Assembly: GCA_016838945.1 (NCBI GenBank)
Contig: JADLKP010000027.1
Coordinates: 1-16,318, forward strand
Source: Methanobrevibacter sp.
GTDB lineage: Archaea; Methanobacteriota; Methanobacteria; Methanobacteriales; Methanobacteriaceae
DNA: 16,318 bases
Reading direction: 5' to 3'
Shown here: positions 1 to 6,316 of the stretch, piece after piece
Layout: every line of letters begins with the position of its first letter
Position numbering within the stretch: the first letter of the stretch is position 1
The notes under the pieces: model-generated
Seen by the model: only the letters and a program-made list of their open reading frames with translations
The model's database searches: none
What the model was told of the DNA's origin: nothing
Position numbers and translations under genes: made by a program

Positions 1-2
1 TT

Positions 3-83
3 GATGAGATAAAACTTGCTATTGACACAATAGAAAATACAAATGAAAAATATGCAAATGGAGAAGCGGGAATTGTTTCGTAA
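3..83 (+). CDS. 3' end of a truncated-by-window gene, product unknown
   Basis: An open frame enters from the left edge and ends at TAA 81-83. It gives a plausible, mildly charged C-terminus reading DEIKLAIDTIENTNEKYANG followed by EAGIVS. Codon choice matches the neighbouring genes. The last two sense codons and the stop lie inside copy 1 of the 37-bp repeat (75-111), so the repeat writes the last residues and the stop. Too little is present to assign a family. The same DNA is also open on the minus strand over this short stretch, so coding is likely but not certain. Confidence 0.5.
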   Translation, partial: DEIKLAIDTIENTNEKYANGEAGIVS

Positions 84-111
84 AACATTGGTTTAATGAA
101 ATTAATCAAAC
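75..111 (+). repeat. 37-bp palindromic repeat, copy 1
   Basis: Starts GTTTCGTAAAAC and ends GTTTAATGAAATTAATCAAAC-like, with the right arm carrying an A-to-C mismatch in the stem. The TAA at 81-83 is the stop of the gene entering from the left. Confidence 0.9.
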
Positions 112-171
112 CCTTAATATTTTTTCTTATTTTACTTATTTAAATGGTTTATTGTACTTGGTTTATAAAAG

Positions 172-222
172 TTTTGTGAAAGGGGTTTTTAACAGTGTTA
201 TATGGGGTATGTTTCCACAAAT
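172..222 (+). repeat. direct repeat A upstream of cas2
   Basis: The core at about 189-217 reads TTAACAGTGTTATAT then GGGGTATGTTTCCA. It matches repeat B (265-313) with about four differences over 29 positions. Weaker similarity extends about 17 bases to the left. The start-to-start distance is 93 bases. No third copy was seen. It could be a relic of a CRISPR repeat pair, a regulator site or an old duplication; the sequence does not decide. Confidence 0.65.
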
Positions 223-264
223 CTGTTATCATATTATATAAACCTTTTCTTGTTTTTTCCTTGA

Positions 265-313
265 TTTTGAGGAGGATGTTATTAACGTTGTTATATCGGG
301 TAGGTTTCCAAAT
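265..313 (+). repeat. direct repeat B upstream of cas2
   Basis: Second copy of repeat A. The core at 282-310 reads TTAACGTTGTTATAT then CGGGTAGGTTTCCA. About 65 bases of AT-rich DNA separate the two cores, longer than typical archaeal CRISPR spacers. The pair lies 217-341 bases before the cas2 start. The remainder of 112-529 is AT-rich with no gene that I can support. Confidence 0.65.
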
Positions 314-529
314 TTTTAATAAAATCTTAAATCTTTATAATCTCTTTTTTTATTTAAATAATAGATAAACATTCACTATTCATATATTAAATATAAAAAA
401 ACTTTTTATTTGTTTTTTAAGTACAATTTATTAATTTATAACTATTTTACTTAGATCTTAATTCTTTTTTAAAAAATATCATAAGCTATTCTAATAATAA
501 ATTTTAAAAATATCTTCATAGGTGTTATT

Positions 530-805
530 ATGAATGTTTTAGTTTCTTTTGAAATAAAGTTCAAGACGAATAGGGAAAGATTAATAGGCATATTAAAGCA
601 CTTTGCATTTAAGCGAATTCAGGAAAATCTGTATTTTGGCGATATTGATTATGATGAGCTGTTTATGATGCAAACAGATATTATGGAGAATATAAGGGAA
701 TATGATAGCATTATCATGATTCCAATATGCAAATCCTGCTATGAAAAAACCAATACATTTGGCAGGAACTTAAGTTTTGTAGAAGATTTGTATAGGATTT
801 TTTGA
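530..805 (+). CDS. cas2: CRISPR-associated protein Cas2
   Basis: A 91-aa protein of the size and pattern of Cas2, the small ferredoxin-like dimer that bridges two Cas1 dimers during spacer capture. Visible marks are the beta-strand start MNVLVSFEI, the stretch FKRIQENLYFG (family RIQ-S-FEG) and the C-terminal CKSC followed by a G. At the position of the usual catalytic Asp of beta-1 (VVYDI in the family) this protein has Glu8 (VSFEI), so metal-dependent nuclease activity is doubtful. That activity is not needed for adaptation in well-studied systems. The start ATG follows AGGTG at 521-525. The stop overlaps the ribosome binding site of cas1, so the two are co-transcribed. The order cas2 then cas1 is the reverse of the common arrangement. 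Confidence 0.88.
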   Translation: MNVLVSFEIKFKTNRERLIGILKHFAFKRIQENLYFGDIDYDELFMMQTDIMENIREYDSIIMIPICKSCYEKTNTFGRNLSFVEDLYRIF

Positions 806-814
806 GGGATTTTA

Positions 815-1819
815 ATGAAGATATTAATTGAAGGCTACAATAAGTCAATTCATAAGCGTGATAATCAGCTATTGATTAAGGAAAAGGATGATGAGCTTGA
901 GAAAATCAATATAAAAAGAATTGATGATATAACGATTATTGGAAAGGGATCTGTAACTTTTGATGCCTTAAGGCTTATTTCAGATAACAACATTCCCTTG
1001 ATGTCAATTGATTATTTTGGAAAGATAAACTATATTCTTGAGTATCCAAAATATGAGAATATCTTCTTAAGGAAAAAGCAGTATGAATTCAGTGAAAATC
1101 ATCATGGATTAACCATTTCACGTGAAATAATAAGATCTAAGCTTCTTAATCAAAGGTTCACCATTCGGACTTTAAACAAATCAAAAAACATAGATGAAGT
1201 TAAGTTTTATGAAAACAAAATCAATGAATCGGTAAAAAGTTTGGATAAATTAAGATTTGGTCCAAATGTCAATGTATCCAATGCAAAAAATAAAATTATG
1301 GGTATTGAAGGAAATGCCTCAACATATTATTGGATGGCAATAAGTGAGATCTTGCCTGATGAGGTTAAATTCTATCAAAGGGTCAATAGATTTCCAGATG
1401 ACATTACCAATGCAATGCTGAATTATGGATATGCCATACTTGCCAGTGAAGTAACTAAACATTTGGTTCTCAATCGTTTAGACCCATATTGTGGATTTCT
1501 GCATTTTGATAGGGATAGAAGAACCAGCTTGACTTTTGATTTGATTGAGGAATTCAGACAGCAACTGGTTGACAAGGTTGTTTTTTCTTTAATAAACACT
1601 GGCCAAATAACAAATGATGATTTGGATAAAAGAAATGACAGCATAAGCTTGGAAAAAAGAAAGTTGATAATTGCTAAGATATTGGATAAGGTAAATTCCA
1701 AAATAAATTTTGAGGGAGAAAATTTAACTTATGGTGAAATAATTGATAAGCAGGCTCAAAAGATTGTAAATTCTTTAGTCAATGATAAAGAGTATAGTGG
1801 GTTTTATTTGCGTTGGTAA
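815..1819 (+). CDS. cas1: CRISPR-associated integrase Cas1
   Basis: A 334-aa Cas1, the metal-dependent integrase that inserts new spacers into a CRISPR array with Cas2. The N-terminal beta domain (about 1-80) ends in the typical 'plMSIDYFGKI' stretch. The helical domain carries the catalytic residues: Glu165 in GIEGNAS, His230 in YCGFLH and Glu245 in FDLIEEFR. The C-terminus DKQAQKIVNSL...YSGFYLRW matches the family ending. Length is normal and the frame is intact. The ATG follows GAGGGA nine bases after the cas2 stop, so this is a two-gene operon. No array, leader, cas4, cas6 or effector genes are in the window. It could serve a locus elsewhere or be an orphan. It is not casposon-like, since no Cas1-fused HTH, polB or terminal inverted repeats are seen here. 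Confidence 0.95.
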   Translation: MKILIEGYNKSIHKRDNQLLIKEKDDELEKINIKRIDDITIIGKGSVTFDALRLISDNNIPLMSIDYFGKINYILEYPKYENIFLRKKQYEFSENHHGLTISREIIRSKLLNQRFTIRTLNKSKNIDEVKFYENKINESVKSLDKLRFGPNVNVSNAKNKIMGIEGNASTYYWMAISEILPDEVKFYQRVNRFPDDITNAMLNYGYAILASEVTKHLVLNRLDPYCGFLHFDRDRRTSLTFDLIEEFRQQLVDKVVFSLINTGQITNDDLDKRNDSISLEKRKLIIAKILDKVNSKINFEGENLTYGEIIDKQAQKIVNSLVNDKEYSGFYLRW

Positions 1820-1827
1820 GAGAGAAA

Positions 1828-1929
1828 AGATCAAGAATTAAATATGTTCTTGTAGGACATAATACAATTAGAGGTGCTGCAGGTGCTTCTATTTTGAATG
1901 CTGAATTGATTAATAAACAAATATTATAA
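1828..1929 (+). pseudogene. asd: 3' fragment of aspartate-semialdehyde dehydrogenase
   Basis: Directly after the cas1 stop, in a different frame, an open stretch reads RSRIKYVL then VGHNTIRGAAGASILNAEL and ends INKQIL-TAA. The segment HNTIRGAAGAS-LNAEL is the characteristic C-terminus of archaeal/fungal-type aspartate-semialdehyde dehydrogenase (lysine, threonine and methionine synthesis). Only about 33 of roughly 345 residues remain and no start is present, so it cannot encode the enzyme. It is likely a scar: the cas genes, or an upstream deletion, replaced the body of a second asd copy, or a duplication carried its tail here. A complete asd must be elsewhere if the organism makes these amino acids. 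Confidence 0.8.
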
Positions 1930-1930
1930 T

Positions 1931-1998
1931 ATTTTTTATTAATTCTTTTTTTTACTTTTTTTTAATTATTTTTATTTTCTTTTTTTCTAATTTTCTTA
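1931..1998 (+). terminator. U-rich terminator region after cas1/asd relic
   Basis: A long run of T tracts broken by single A or C bases follows the asd-relic stop, with no clear hairpin. Such oligo-T tracts are the usual archaeal termination signal. It probably ends the cas2-cas1 transcript. Confidence 0.5.
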
Positions 1999-2029
1999 TT
2001 TCTTAAATAAATGGATAAGAGGGTAAAAG

Positions 2030-2302
2030 ATGGATGAACAAGAATTTAATAAATATAAGGAAACCATTGAAAATTTCATCATTGAAGAACTTATTCTTAG
2101 AGTTCCTGGTTTAATTAATTTCACTATTCATAGGTTGCCTGAAATCCTGGTAAAAGATACCGAATACATTTTCTTTATTTTTGACAATGCAGATGAAAGT
2201 CAGAAAAATGTTTTAGAAAAATTTCTACACTCTCAATTATCCTCATTCTATGATGATTTAGGTTTGGAATATGATTTTATCATTGTCTTAGCGCCCTATT
2301 AA
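2030..2302 (+). CDS. small hypothetical protein
   Basis: A 90-aa protein of unknown function. It is acidic and probably soluble and cytoplasmic: there is no signal peptide or membrane segment. The sequence alternates amphipathic helices (residues 3-25 and about 55-75) with short hydrophobic strands (YIFFIFDNAD near 45 and YDFIIVLAPY at the end), which suggests a small alpha/beta fold. The start ATG is chosen because AGAGGG lies about eight bases upstream; an earlier ATG at 2011 hits a stop after eight codons. T-rich DNA separates it from the cas pair, so it is probably a separate transcript. No family is recognised. Confidence 0.6.
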   Translation: MDEQEFNKYKETIENFIIEELILRVPGLINFTIHRLPEILVKDTEYIFFIFDNADESQKNVLEKFLHSQLSSFYDDLGLEYDFIIVLAPY

Positions 2303-2380
2303 GTTACTTATTGGAAGATCATGGAAAGAAGTAGTAATGGAATCTTGAAGAAAAAGAAGAAAAGGTAGGTTTTAGTTACA

Positions 2381-2423
2381 GTTTCGGTTACGTAAAACTC
2401 GGGTTTAATGAACTAAATTAAAC
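2381..2423 (+). repeat. 37-bp palindromic repeat, copy 2 (with 6-bp insertion)
   Basis: Same element as the other copies, but the left arm reads GTTTCG-GTTACG-TAAAAC, a 6-bp insertion that partly duplicates the adjoining sequence. The right arm, GTTTAAT-GAACTAA-ATTAAAC, is a perfect 7-bp inverted repeat with a 7-nt loop. Confidence 0.9.
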
Positions 2424-2510
2424 AATCCCTATCTGTCTCTTTTGGAGTTGGATGAAGAGACTGTTGAGATTTTTGTTAGTGATTTGGTGGATGCAATAAA
2501 CAATTTATGA
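2424..2510 (+). pseudogene. 3' gene relic next to repeat copy 2
   Basis: Immediately after the repeat an open frame reads NPYLSLLELDEETVEIFVSD then LVDAINNL and ends at TGA 2508-2510. The composition and codon choice are those of a real protein C-terminus. It has no start codon: the frame runs back into the repeat and meets a TGA there. It looks like the tail of a gene whose body was lost at the repeat boundary. No family is recognised, and a chance open frame is possible. Confidence 0.45.
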
Positions 2511-2548
2511 TTATTTTAACAAAATTATTTAAACAGATTTAAGGTGAT

Positions 2549-2884
2549 ATGATGTTGATTGATTTTAATGAACTTTCAGAAATAGCTATTCCAAATATGA
2601 ACGGCGGAGAAGGAGAAGTTATTGCAAAGATGGAGGTTAATGATTGCGGAAGGTTTATTCAAACCATTATTCCCCCTGATTCTTCAATCGGCCCTCATCT
2701 TCAGCAATCAAACGATGATATAAATTTCATTGTCTCTGGTGAAGGAATTGCAATATGTGATGATGTCGAGGAGATAATAAAAGCTGGAACATGCCATGTC
2801 TGTCCAAAAGGTTCCACTCATTCCATTATAAACAATGGCGATGAGGATCTGGTATTCTATACAGTAGTTCCAGCATTAAAATAA
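2549..2884 (+). CDS. small single-domain cupin protein
   Basis: A 111-aa single-domain cupin (a double-stranded beta-helix barrel). Cupin motif 1 is seen at about 48-66 (GPHLQQSNDD...FIVSGEG) and motif 2 at about 86-97 (PKGSTHSIINNG). Possible metal ligands are His50, Gln52, Asp56 or Asp57 in place of the usual Glu, and His91. The second His of the classic HxH is Gln, so metal binding may be altered. Such small cupins bind small ligands or act as isomerases; the substrate cannot be read from sequence. AGGTGAT precedes the start. Two ATG codons are adjacent (2549 and 2552), and the second has the better spacing. A 24-bp palindrome with a T tract follows the gene. Confidence 0.82.
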   Translation: MMLIDFNELSEIAIPNMNGGEGEVIAKMEVNDCGRFIQTIIPPDSSIGPHLQQSNDDINFIVSGEGIAICDDVEEIIKAGTCHVCPKGSTHSIINNGDEDLVFYTVVPALK

Positions 2885-2920
2885 GATTTAAATATTTTTA
2901 AATTTCAGACTCTTTTTTTA

Positions 2921-2960
2921 AAGTTTGTTTTATAAAACAAACTTAATTTTGCTTTTTTTT
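2921..2960 (+). terminator. 24-bp perfect palindrome with T tract after cupin gene
   Basis: Positions 2921-2944 are a perfect inverted repeat, AAGTTTGTTTTA and its complement with no loop bases, followed by AATTTTGC and eight T residues. As RNA it folds into a hairpin followed by a U tract, a good terminator for the cupin transcript. The perfect symmetry would also suit a dimeric DNA-binding protein. Confidence 0.6.
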
Positions 2961-3039
2961 CAATAATTATGATATGATTTAGTGGTTTTAGCTAAGATAA
3001 ATAATTTATTTAAATTTCAGGATTTTATTAATTATCATC

Positions 3040-3076
3040 GTTTCGTAAAACTTGGGTTTAATGAACTAAATTAAAC
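3040..3076 (+). repeat. 37-bp palindromic repeat, copy 3
   Basis: Full-length copy with the canonical left arm GTTTCGTAAAAC and right arm GTTTAAT-GAACTAA-ATTAAAC. It lies between the convergent cupin and thi4 genes. Confidence 0.92.
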
Positions 3077-3083
3077 AAAAAAC

Positions 3084-3135
3084 AAGAAAATAAGTAAAAA
3101 GAATAAGAAAATAAGTAAAAAGAATAAGAAAATAA
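3084..3135 (-). repeat. 21-bp tandem repeat / pyrimidine-rich thi4 terminator
   Basis: Two and a half copies of a 21-base unit (AAGAAAATAAGTAAAAAGAAT on the plus strand, written here as AAGAAAATAAG-TAAAAAGAAT) start nine bases beyond the thi4 stop. On the thi4 coding strand this is a series of T-rich tracts, consistent with an archaeal U-tract terminator that has grown by slippage. Confidence 0.65.
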
Positions 3136-3143
3136 AATGAAAA

Positions 3144-3932
3144 TTATTTCCTATTTTCCAAGTCTTCAATGACCTTTTTAGCTACATACTCACCAGACAA
3201 GAGCATTCCACCAAATATAGGACCCATGCGTTGGGAGCCATGAACTGCATTTGCAGCCATTCCAGTAACATATAATCCGGGATAAACTTCAGTAACATTT
3301 TCCAATATCTTGGATTCTGCCCTATCAGCCCACATGGATTTCTCACCCATTATCCTACCTGTTGCAGTATTCAGTCTTCCTCCCATCTTCTCTTCAACAA
3401 TCTTGGTGATTTCTGTTGGATGGCCTGTTGCATCAATGACCGCCTTAGCTCTGACAGTCAATGGATCTATGTGCAATCCAGACATCTCTACAGAGCTCCA
3501 ATTCAATACAATCCCATTTATTCCATTTTCCCTAACCATCAAGTCTTCAATAGACATCAGATTAAATATTTTAAGCCCTGCTTGAGTTGCTTTGGAACAT
3601 AAGGTGGAAGTGCATTCAACCGAATCAACAACATAATAATTGTCTTCAAAAACTTTAGATCTGATTCCAAACTCATCGAGGATTCTCTTTCCTTCCTCCT
3701 GAACGACAACCTTATTGAACATCATTCCACCACCCCACATGCCTCCGCCTATGCTGAGCTTTCTCTCAAACAATGCAACCTTATATCCTGCCTTAGCAAG
3801 ATAATATCCGGCAGTGACTCCAGAAGGGCCTCCCCCACCAATGGCTACATCCATATCTGTGTAATCTAAAAAATCATTCATATATTCCTGTATAATCGCT
3901 TTTGATATTGTAATATCATCCAATTTTTTCAA
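3144..3932 (-). CDS. thi4: Thi4-family thiazole / ribulose-1,5-bisphosphate synthase
   Basis: A 262-aa enzyme that makes the thiazole half of thiamine from NAD and glycine, using sulfide in anaerobic archaea. The dinucleotide fold is seen at 28-58 (VAIGGGGPSG...ALFERK), followed by IGGGMWGGGMMFN at about 61-73 and the C-terminal FAD/NAD motif YVTGMAANAVHGSQRMGPIFGGM-like stretch at 221-243 (key residues G224, H231, R235, M236, G237). The sulfur-donating Cys of eukaryotic Thi4 is replaced by His154 in SGLHIDPLT, as in methanococcal sulfide-dependent enzymes, so this is predicted to be catalytic rather than suicidal. Length is typical. The start is TTG (3930-3932), supported by GGAGG at 3940-3944 with seven bases of spacing; no upstream ATG fits. 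Archaeal annotation sometimes calls this family ribose-1,5-bisphosphate isomerase. It is a single-gene transcript. Confidence 0.93.
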   Translation of the reverse strand: MKKLDDITISKAIIQEYMNDFLDYTDMDVAIGGGGPSGVTAGYYLAKAGYKVALFERKLSIGGGMWGGGMMFNKVVVQEEGKRILDEFGIRSKVFEDNYYVVDSVECTSTLCSKATQAGLKIFNLMSIEDLMVRENGINGIVLNWSSVEMSGLHIDPLTVRAKAVIDATGHPTEITKIVEEKMGGRLNTATGRIMGEKSMWADRAESKILENVTEVYPGLYVTGMAANAVHGSQRMGPIFGGMLLSGEYVAKKVIEDLENRK

Positions 3933-3995
3933 TATAAAACCTCCATTTGAATAGATTTTTGTTTTGATTAATTAAAACAATTATAAGTATTTTAG

Positions 3996-4009
3996 CTTTT
4001 TATATATTT
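3996..4009 (-). promoter_or_regulatory. probable TATA box for thi4
   Basis: On the minus strand TAAATATATAAAAAG lies about 65-75 bases before the TTG start. This predicts a transcript start near 3975 and a leader of about 43 bases containing GGAGG. It is the best TATA-like match in the divergent region. Confidence 0.45.
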
Positions 4010-4057
4010 AAATTTTATTATAACGGCGAATTAAACTTAAAAAAGGAGATAAAAGTT

Positions 4058-4093
4058 GTTTCGTAAAACTTTAGTTTAATGAACTAATTTAAC
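4058..4093 (+). repeat. 37-bp palindromic repeat, copy 4
   Basis: A 36-base copy with left arm GTTTCGTAAAAC and a right arm that has lost one base (GTTTAATGAACTAATTTAAC). It sits between the divergent thi4 and zinc-ribbon genes, upstream of both. Confidence 0.88.
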
Positions 4094-4174
4094 GAAACTT
4101 TGAATCAATAAATTTATTATGATGGTTGAATAAAAAAATCATTATTAAAAAAATATTAATATGGGGGGATTGTA

Positions 4175-4768
4175 ATGACTAAGTTTTGTCCTGAATGTGG
4201 GGAAGAAAATGAAGATGTAGCATTGTTTTGTGCAAAATGTGGACATGATCTAAAAGATGTTGACCAAAGAATGAAATCAGGCAACCATGCAAAGACTTCC
4301 AGAAATGCACCGAACTTTAAAGCTTTAGCTGCACTTGTAGTAATCGTGGCTATAGTGGGAATAATGGCCTTTAGTTTCATAGGAAACAACACTGATGATT
4401 CTCAAAACATAACCCTGATTAAGGAGAACACTTATGGATTCACTTTTGTAAATGATGGAGTTCCATTTTATAATTATGAATTGGAAGGAGTCTTCAAGAA
4501 CTTGCCAGATGATCCTAAAGGTTATCAGATGAAAGCAAGCTATTATGACACAGACAATAATTTCATAAAATCTTATGAGGATGACTACTTGAGTACCGTG
4601 TTTCATTTTTCTAAGGATTCGCAGCCTTTCACTTTAGGTTCCATTCAAACCAATGAATTCTATAATGTCAGCCATATTCAATTGGAGATTACAGATCCAA
4701 ATGGTGAATTGGTTTTCAATGAGAGTGTTGATTTTGATATGGGCAAGATGGATCTATCTGGTGTTTAG
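4175..4768 (+). CDS. zinc-ribbon, single-span membrane protein
   Basis: A 197-aa protein with three parts. An N-terminal zinc ribbon has Cys5, Cys8, Cys19 and Cys22 (CPEC...CAKC). A single membrane helix lies at about 49-70 (KALAALVVIVAIVGIMAFSF). A roughly 125-residue domain is predicted outside the cell, probably beta-rich (ITLIKENTYGFTFVNDGVPF near the start). Zinc-ribbon/TM proteins of this layout are common in methanogens and usually of unknown role. The extracellular part resembles the small Ig-like FxxxG domains seen there, but I cannot name the family. The start follows GGGGGG at 4163-4168 with good spacing. The stop TAG is part of repeat copy 5, so the repeat fixes the C-terminus. 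Confidence 0.75.
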   Translation: MTKFCPECGEENEDVALFCAKCGHDLKDVDQRMKSGNHAKTSRNAPNFKALAALVVIVAIVGIMAFSFIGNNTDDSQNITLIKENTYGFTFVNDGVPFYNYELEGVFKNLPDDPKGYQMKASYYDTDNNFIKSYEDDYLSTVFHFSKDSQPFTLGSIQTNEFYNVSHIQLEITDPNGELVFNESVDFDMGKMDLSGV

Positions 4769-4799
4769 TAAAACTCCGCTTTAATGAACTTAATTAAAC
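4763..4799 (+). repeat. 37-bp palindromic repeat, copy 5
   Basis: The left arm is GTTTAGTAAAAC (CG changed to AG) and the right arm is CTTTAATGAACTTAATTAAAC-like. It overlaps the last codon and stop (TAG 4766-4768) of the zinc-ribbon gene. Confidence 0.88.
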
Positions 4800-4877
4800 T
4801 AATAAACAAATACTTTAGTTTATTAATCTATTTTTTCTTTTTTTATTCATTATCATCTTTTTCACTTTACTATTTTA

Positions 4878-4989
4878 AAAACTTTTTATATATTAACTTA
4901 AACTTTTTTTAAGCCTATTCATAAAATAAATTGTAAACTATTAGGGAAAAACATACCCTAGAAGAATATAATTATTAAGAAATATATAT
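4878..4989 (+). promoter_or_regulatory. promoter region of the phosphoesterase gene
   Basis: Two TATA-like boxes are present: TTTATATATT at 4885-4894 preceded by AAAAAC, and AAATATATAT at 4979-4988. The second would start transcription about 25-30 bases before the ATG at 5041; the first would leave a leader of about 120 bases. I cannot tell which is used. T-rich DNA at 4828-4860 probably terminates the upstream gene. Confidence 0.35.
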
Positions 4990-5040
4990 CATTACAATAT
5001 AGAAAAAATATTTCAAAATTATCATTAAAAAGTGAAAAAT

Positions 5041-6141
5041 ATGTCTAGTGAAAAACCATTCGGACTTGTTGCCAAGCAAAAGATACAAAAGGGAATGACA
5101 ATCACTCGAGAAAAGATCGTACCTATAGAATTTGATGAAAGCAGATATGATATTGTTGAGGTTAATGTTGAAATCAAGGATTTAGACCCTGTTTTCCATG
5201 ACTATAAAATTGTAAACCTATCTGATCTTCATCTTGGTCAATGGTTGACTGCAGAGTATCTGGAAGGTGTAATCGATATTGTAAACAGACAGGAACCAGA
5301 CATGGTTGCACTTACTGGAGACTATGTATCCTATGTTCTTGAGGATGTTGCAGAAGACCTTGAACGATGCCTATCAATGATTGAAGTTAAGGACAGCTCC
5401 TTTGCAGTGCTTGGAAACCATGACCATTGGAACGGAGCAGAGGAAATTAGGCAAATCCTTAAAAATGCAGGAATAATTGACGTGAGCAATGATGTCCATT
5501 CAATATCAAGAGATGCTGAAAACGGAATGGCTGAACTTCACATTGCAGGTGTTGACAGCATGAAGGTGAATAAGGAAGACATGGATGCTGTAATGATGAA
5601 GATACCTGAAGATGGTCCTGCGATAATGCTTGCTCATGAGCCTGATTTTGCAGATATTGCAGCTACCACCGGAAGATTTGCTCTTCAAATATCCGGCCAT
5701 TCACATGGAGGGCAATTCATTATTCCTGGACTTAACACCACAATTCTTAGAAGTGAATGTTCTCGAAAATACCCTGTTGGAGAATACCAAGTCGGTGATA
5801 TGGTACAATATACATCTAAAGGATTGGGAACAAATGTTTTCTGGCTCAGAATCAATTGCGCTCCTGAAATAACAATTTTTAGATTAAAAAGTCCTGAAGT
5901 TGAAGAAAAAATTGGAAATGAGGAAAGCAAAAACATTAATCAAACATTATCAGTTAATCATTCCAAGAAAATCTTCCCAACAAGGGATGATGTTGACAAT
6001 TTCCTAAATATTGATGATATTAGCGAATTTATAGAATCAAAAAGAAAAAGAATCCCAGTTTATATGGAAAATAAGACAGACAACATTAAAGAAAACATAA
6101 ACGAGATTCCAAAATATATAGAAAATAAAATGAAGAAATAA
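5041..6141 (+). CDS. calcineurin-like (YaeI-type) metallophosphoesterase
   Basis: A 366-aa protein with the full binuclear-metal phosphoesterase signature: SDLH (Asp62, His64), GD (Asp94), GNHD (Asn126, His127), AHEPD (His199) and GHSHGGQ (His220, His222). This pattern is that of the YaeI/YkuE group, which in bacteria acts on membrane-associated phosphoesters; the archaeal substrate is unknown. There is no signal peptide or membrane helix. An N-terminal stretch of about 55 residues (LVAKQKIQKGMTITREKI) loosely resembles an SAF-type segment. The last ~80 residues after the core are charged, Lys/Glu/Asn-rich and probably disordered. I prefer ATG 5041, with AAGTGA five bases upstream; an in-frame GTG at 5032 would add three residues. 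Confidence 0.85.
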   Translation: MSSEKPFGLVAKQKIQKGMTITREKIVPIEFDESRYDIVEVNVEIKDLDPVFHDYKIVNLSDLHLGQWLTAEYLEGVIDIVNRQEPDMVALTGDYVSYVLEDVAEDLERCLSMIEVKDSSFAVLGNHDHWNGAEEIRQILKNAGIIDVSNDVHSISRDAENGMAELHIAGVDSMKVNKEDMDAVMMKIPEDGPAIMLAHEPDFADIAATTGRFALQISGHSHGGQFIIPGLNTTILRSECSRKYPVGEYQVGDMVQYTSKGLGTNVFWLRINCAPEITIFRLKSPEVEEKIGNEESKNINQTLSVNHSKKIFPTRDDVDNFLNIDDISEFIESKRKRIPVYMENKTDNIKENINEIPKYIENKMKK

Positions 6142-6154
6142 AAAATAATTTAAA

Positions 6155-6190
6155 GTTTGATTAGTTCATTAAACCAGAGTTTTACGAAAC
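6155..6190 (-). repeat. 37-bp palindromic repeat, copy 6 (reversed)
   Basis: The element is on the minus strand here: the plus strand ends TTTTACGAAAC. It is a 36-base copy with one base lost in the right arm. With copy 7 it brackets the nuclease gene, and these are the only two reversed copies in the window. Confidence 0.9.
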
Positions 6191-6192
6191 AC

Positions 6193-6261
6193 AAGTTCTC
6201 ACAGGAGTACATAACCATTCAAAAGGAGATGAAGGGAATCGGATTAAAAAAGAAATATTAA
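6193..6261 (+). pseudogene. short 3' gene relic next to repeat copy 6
   Basis: Two bases beyond the GTTTCG end of the repeat, an open frame reads KFSQEYITIQKEMKGIGLKK then KY-TAA (6259-6261). Codon choice resembles local genes. There is no usable start, and it precedes the nuclease promoter region. At 22 codons this may be chance, but two other copies show the same geometry. Confidence 0.3.
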
Positions 6262-6316
6262 ATATAAATAATTTCATATTTTTATTTATATTGTTATTTT
6301 TTTAAGGGGTTTTTTC

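Noticed and set aside
1423..1701. Minus-strand open frame inside cas1
   Set aside because: It lies wholly within a gene with clear catalytic motifs and has no features of its own.
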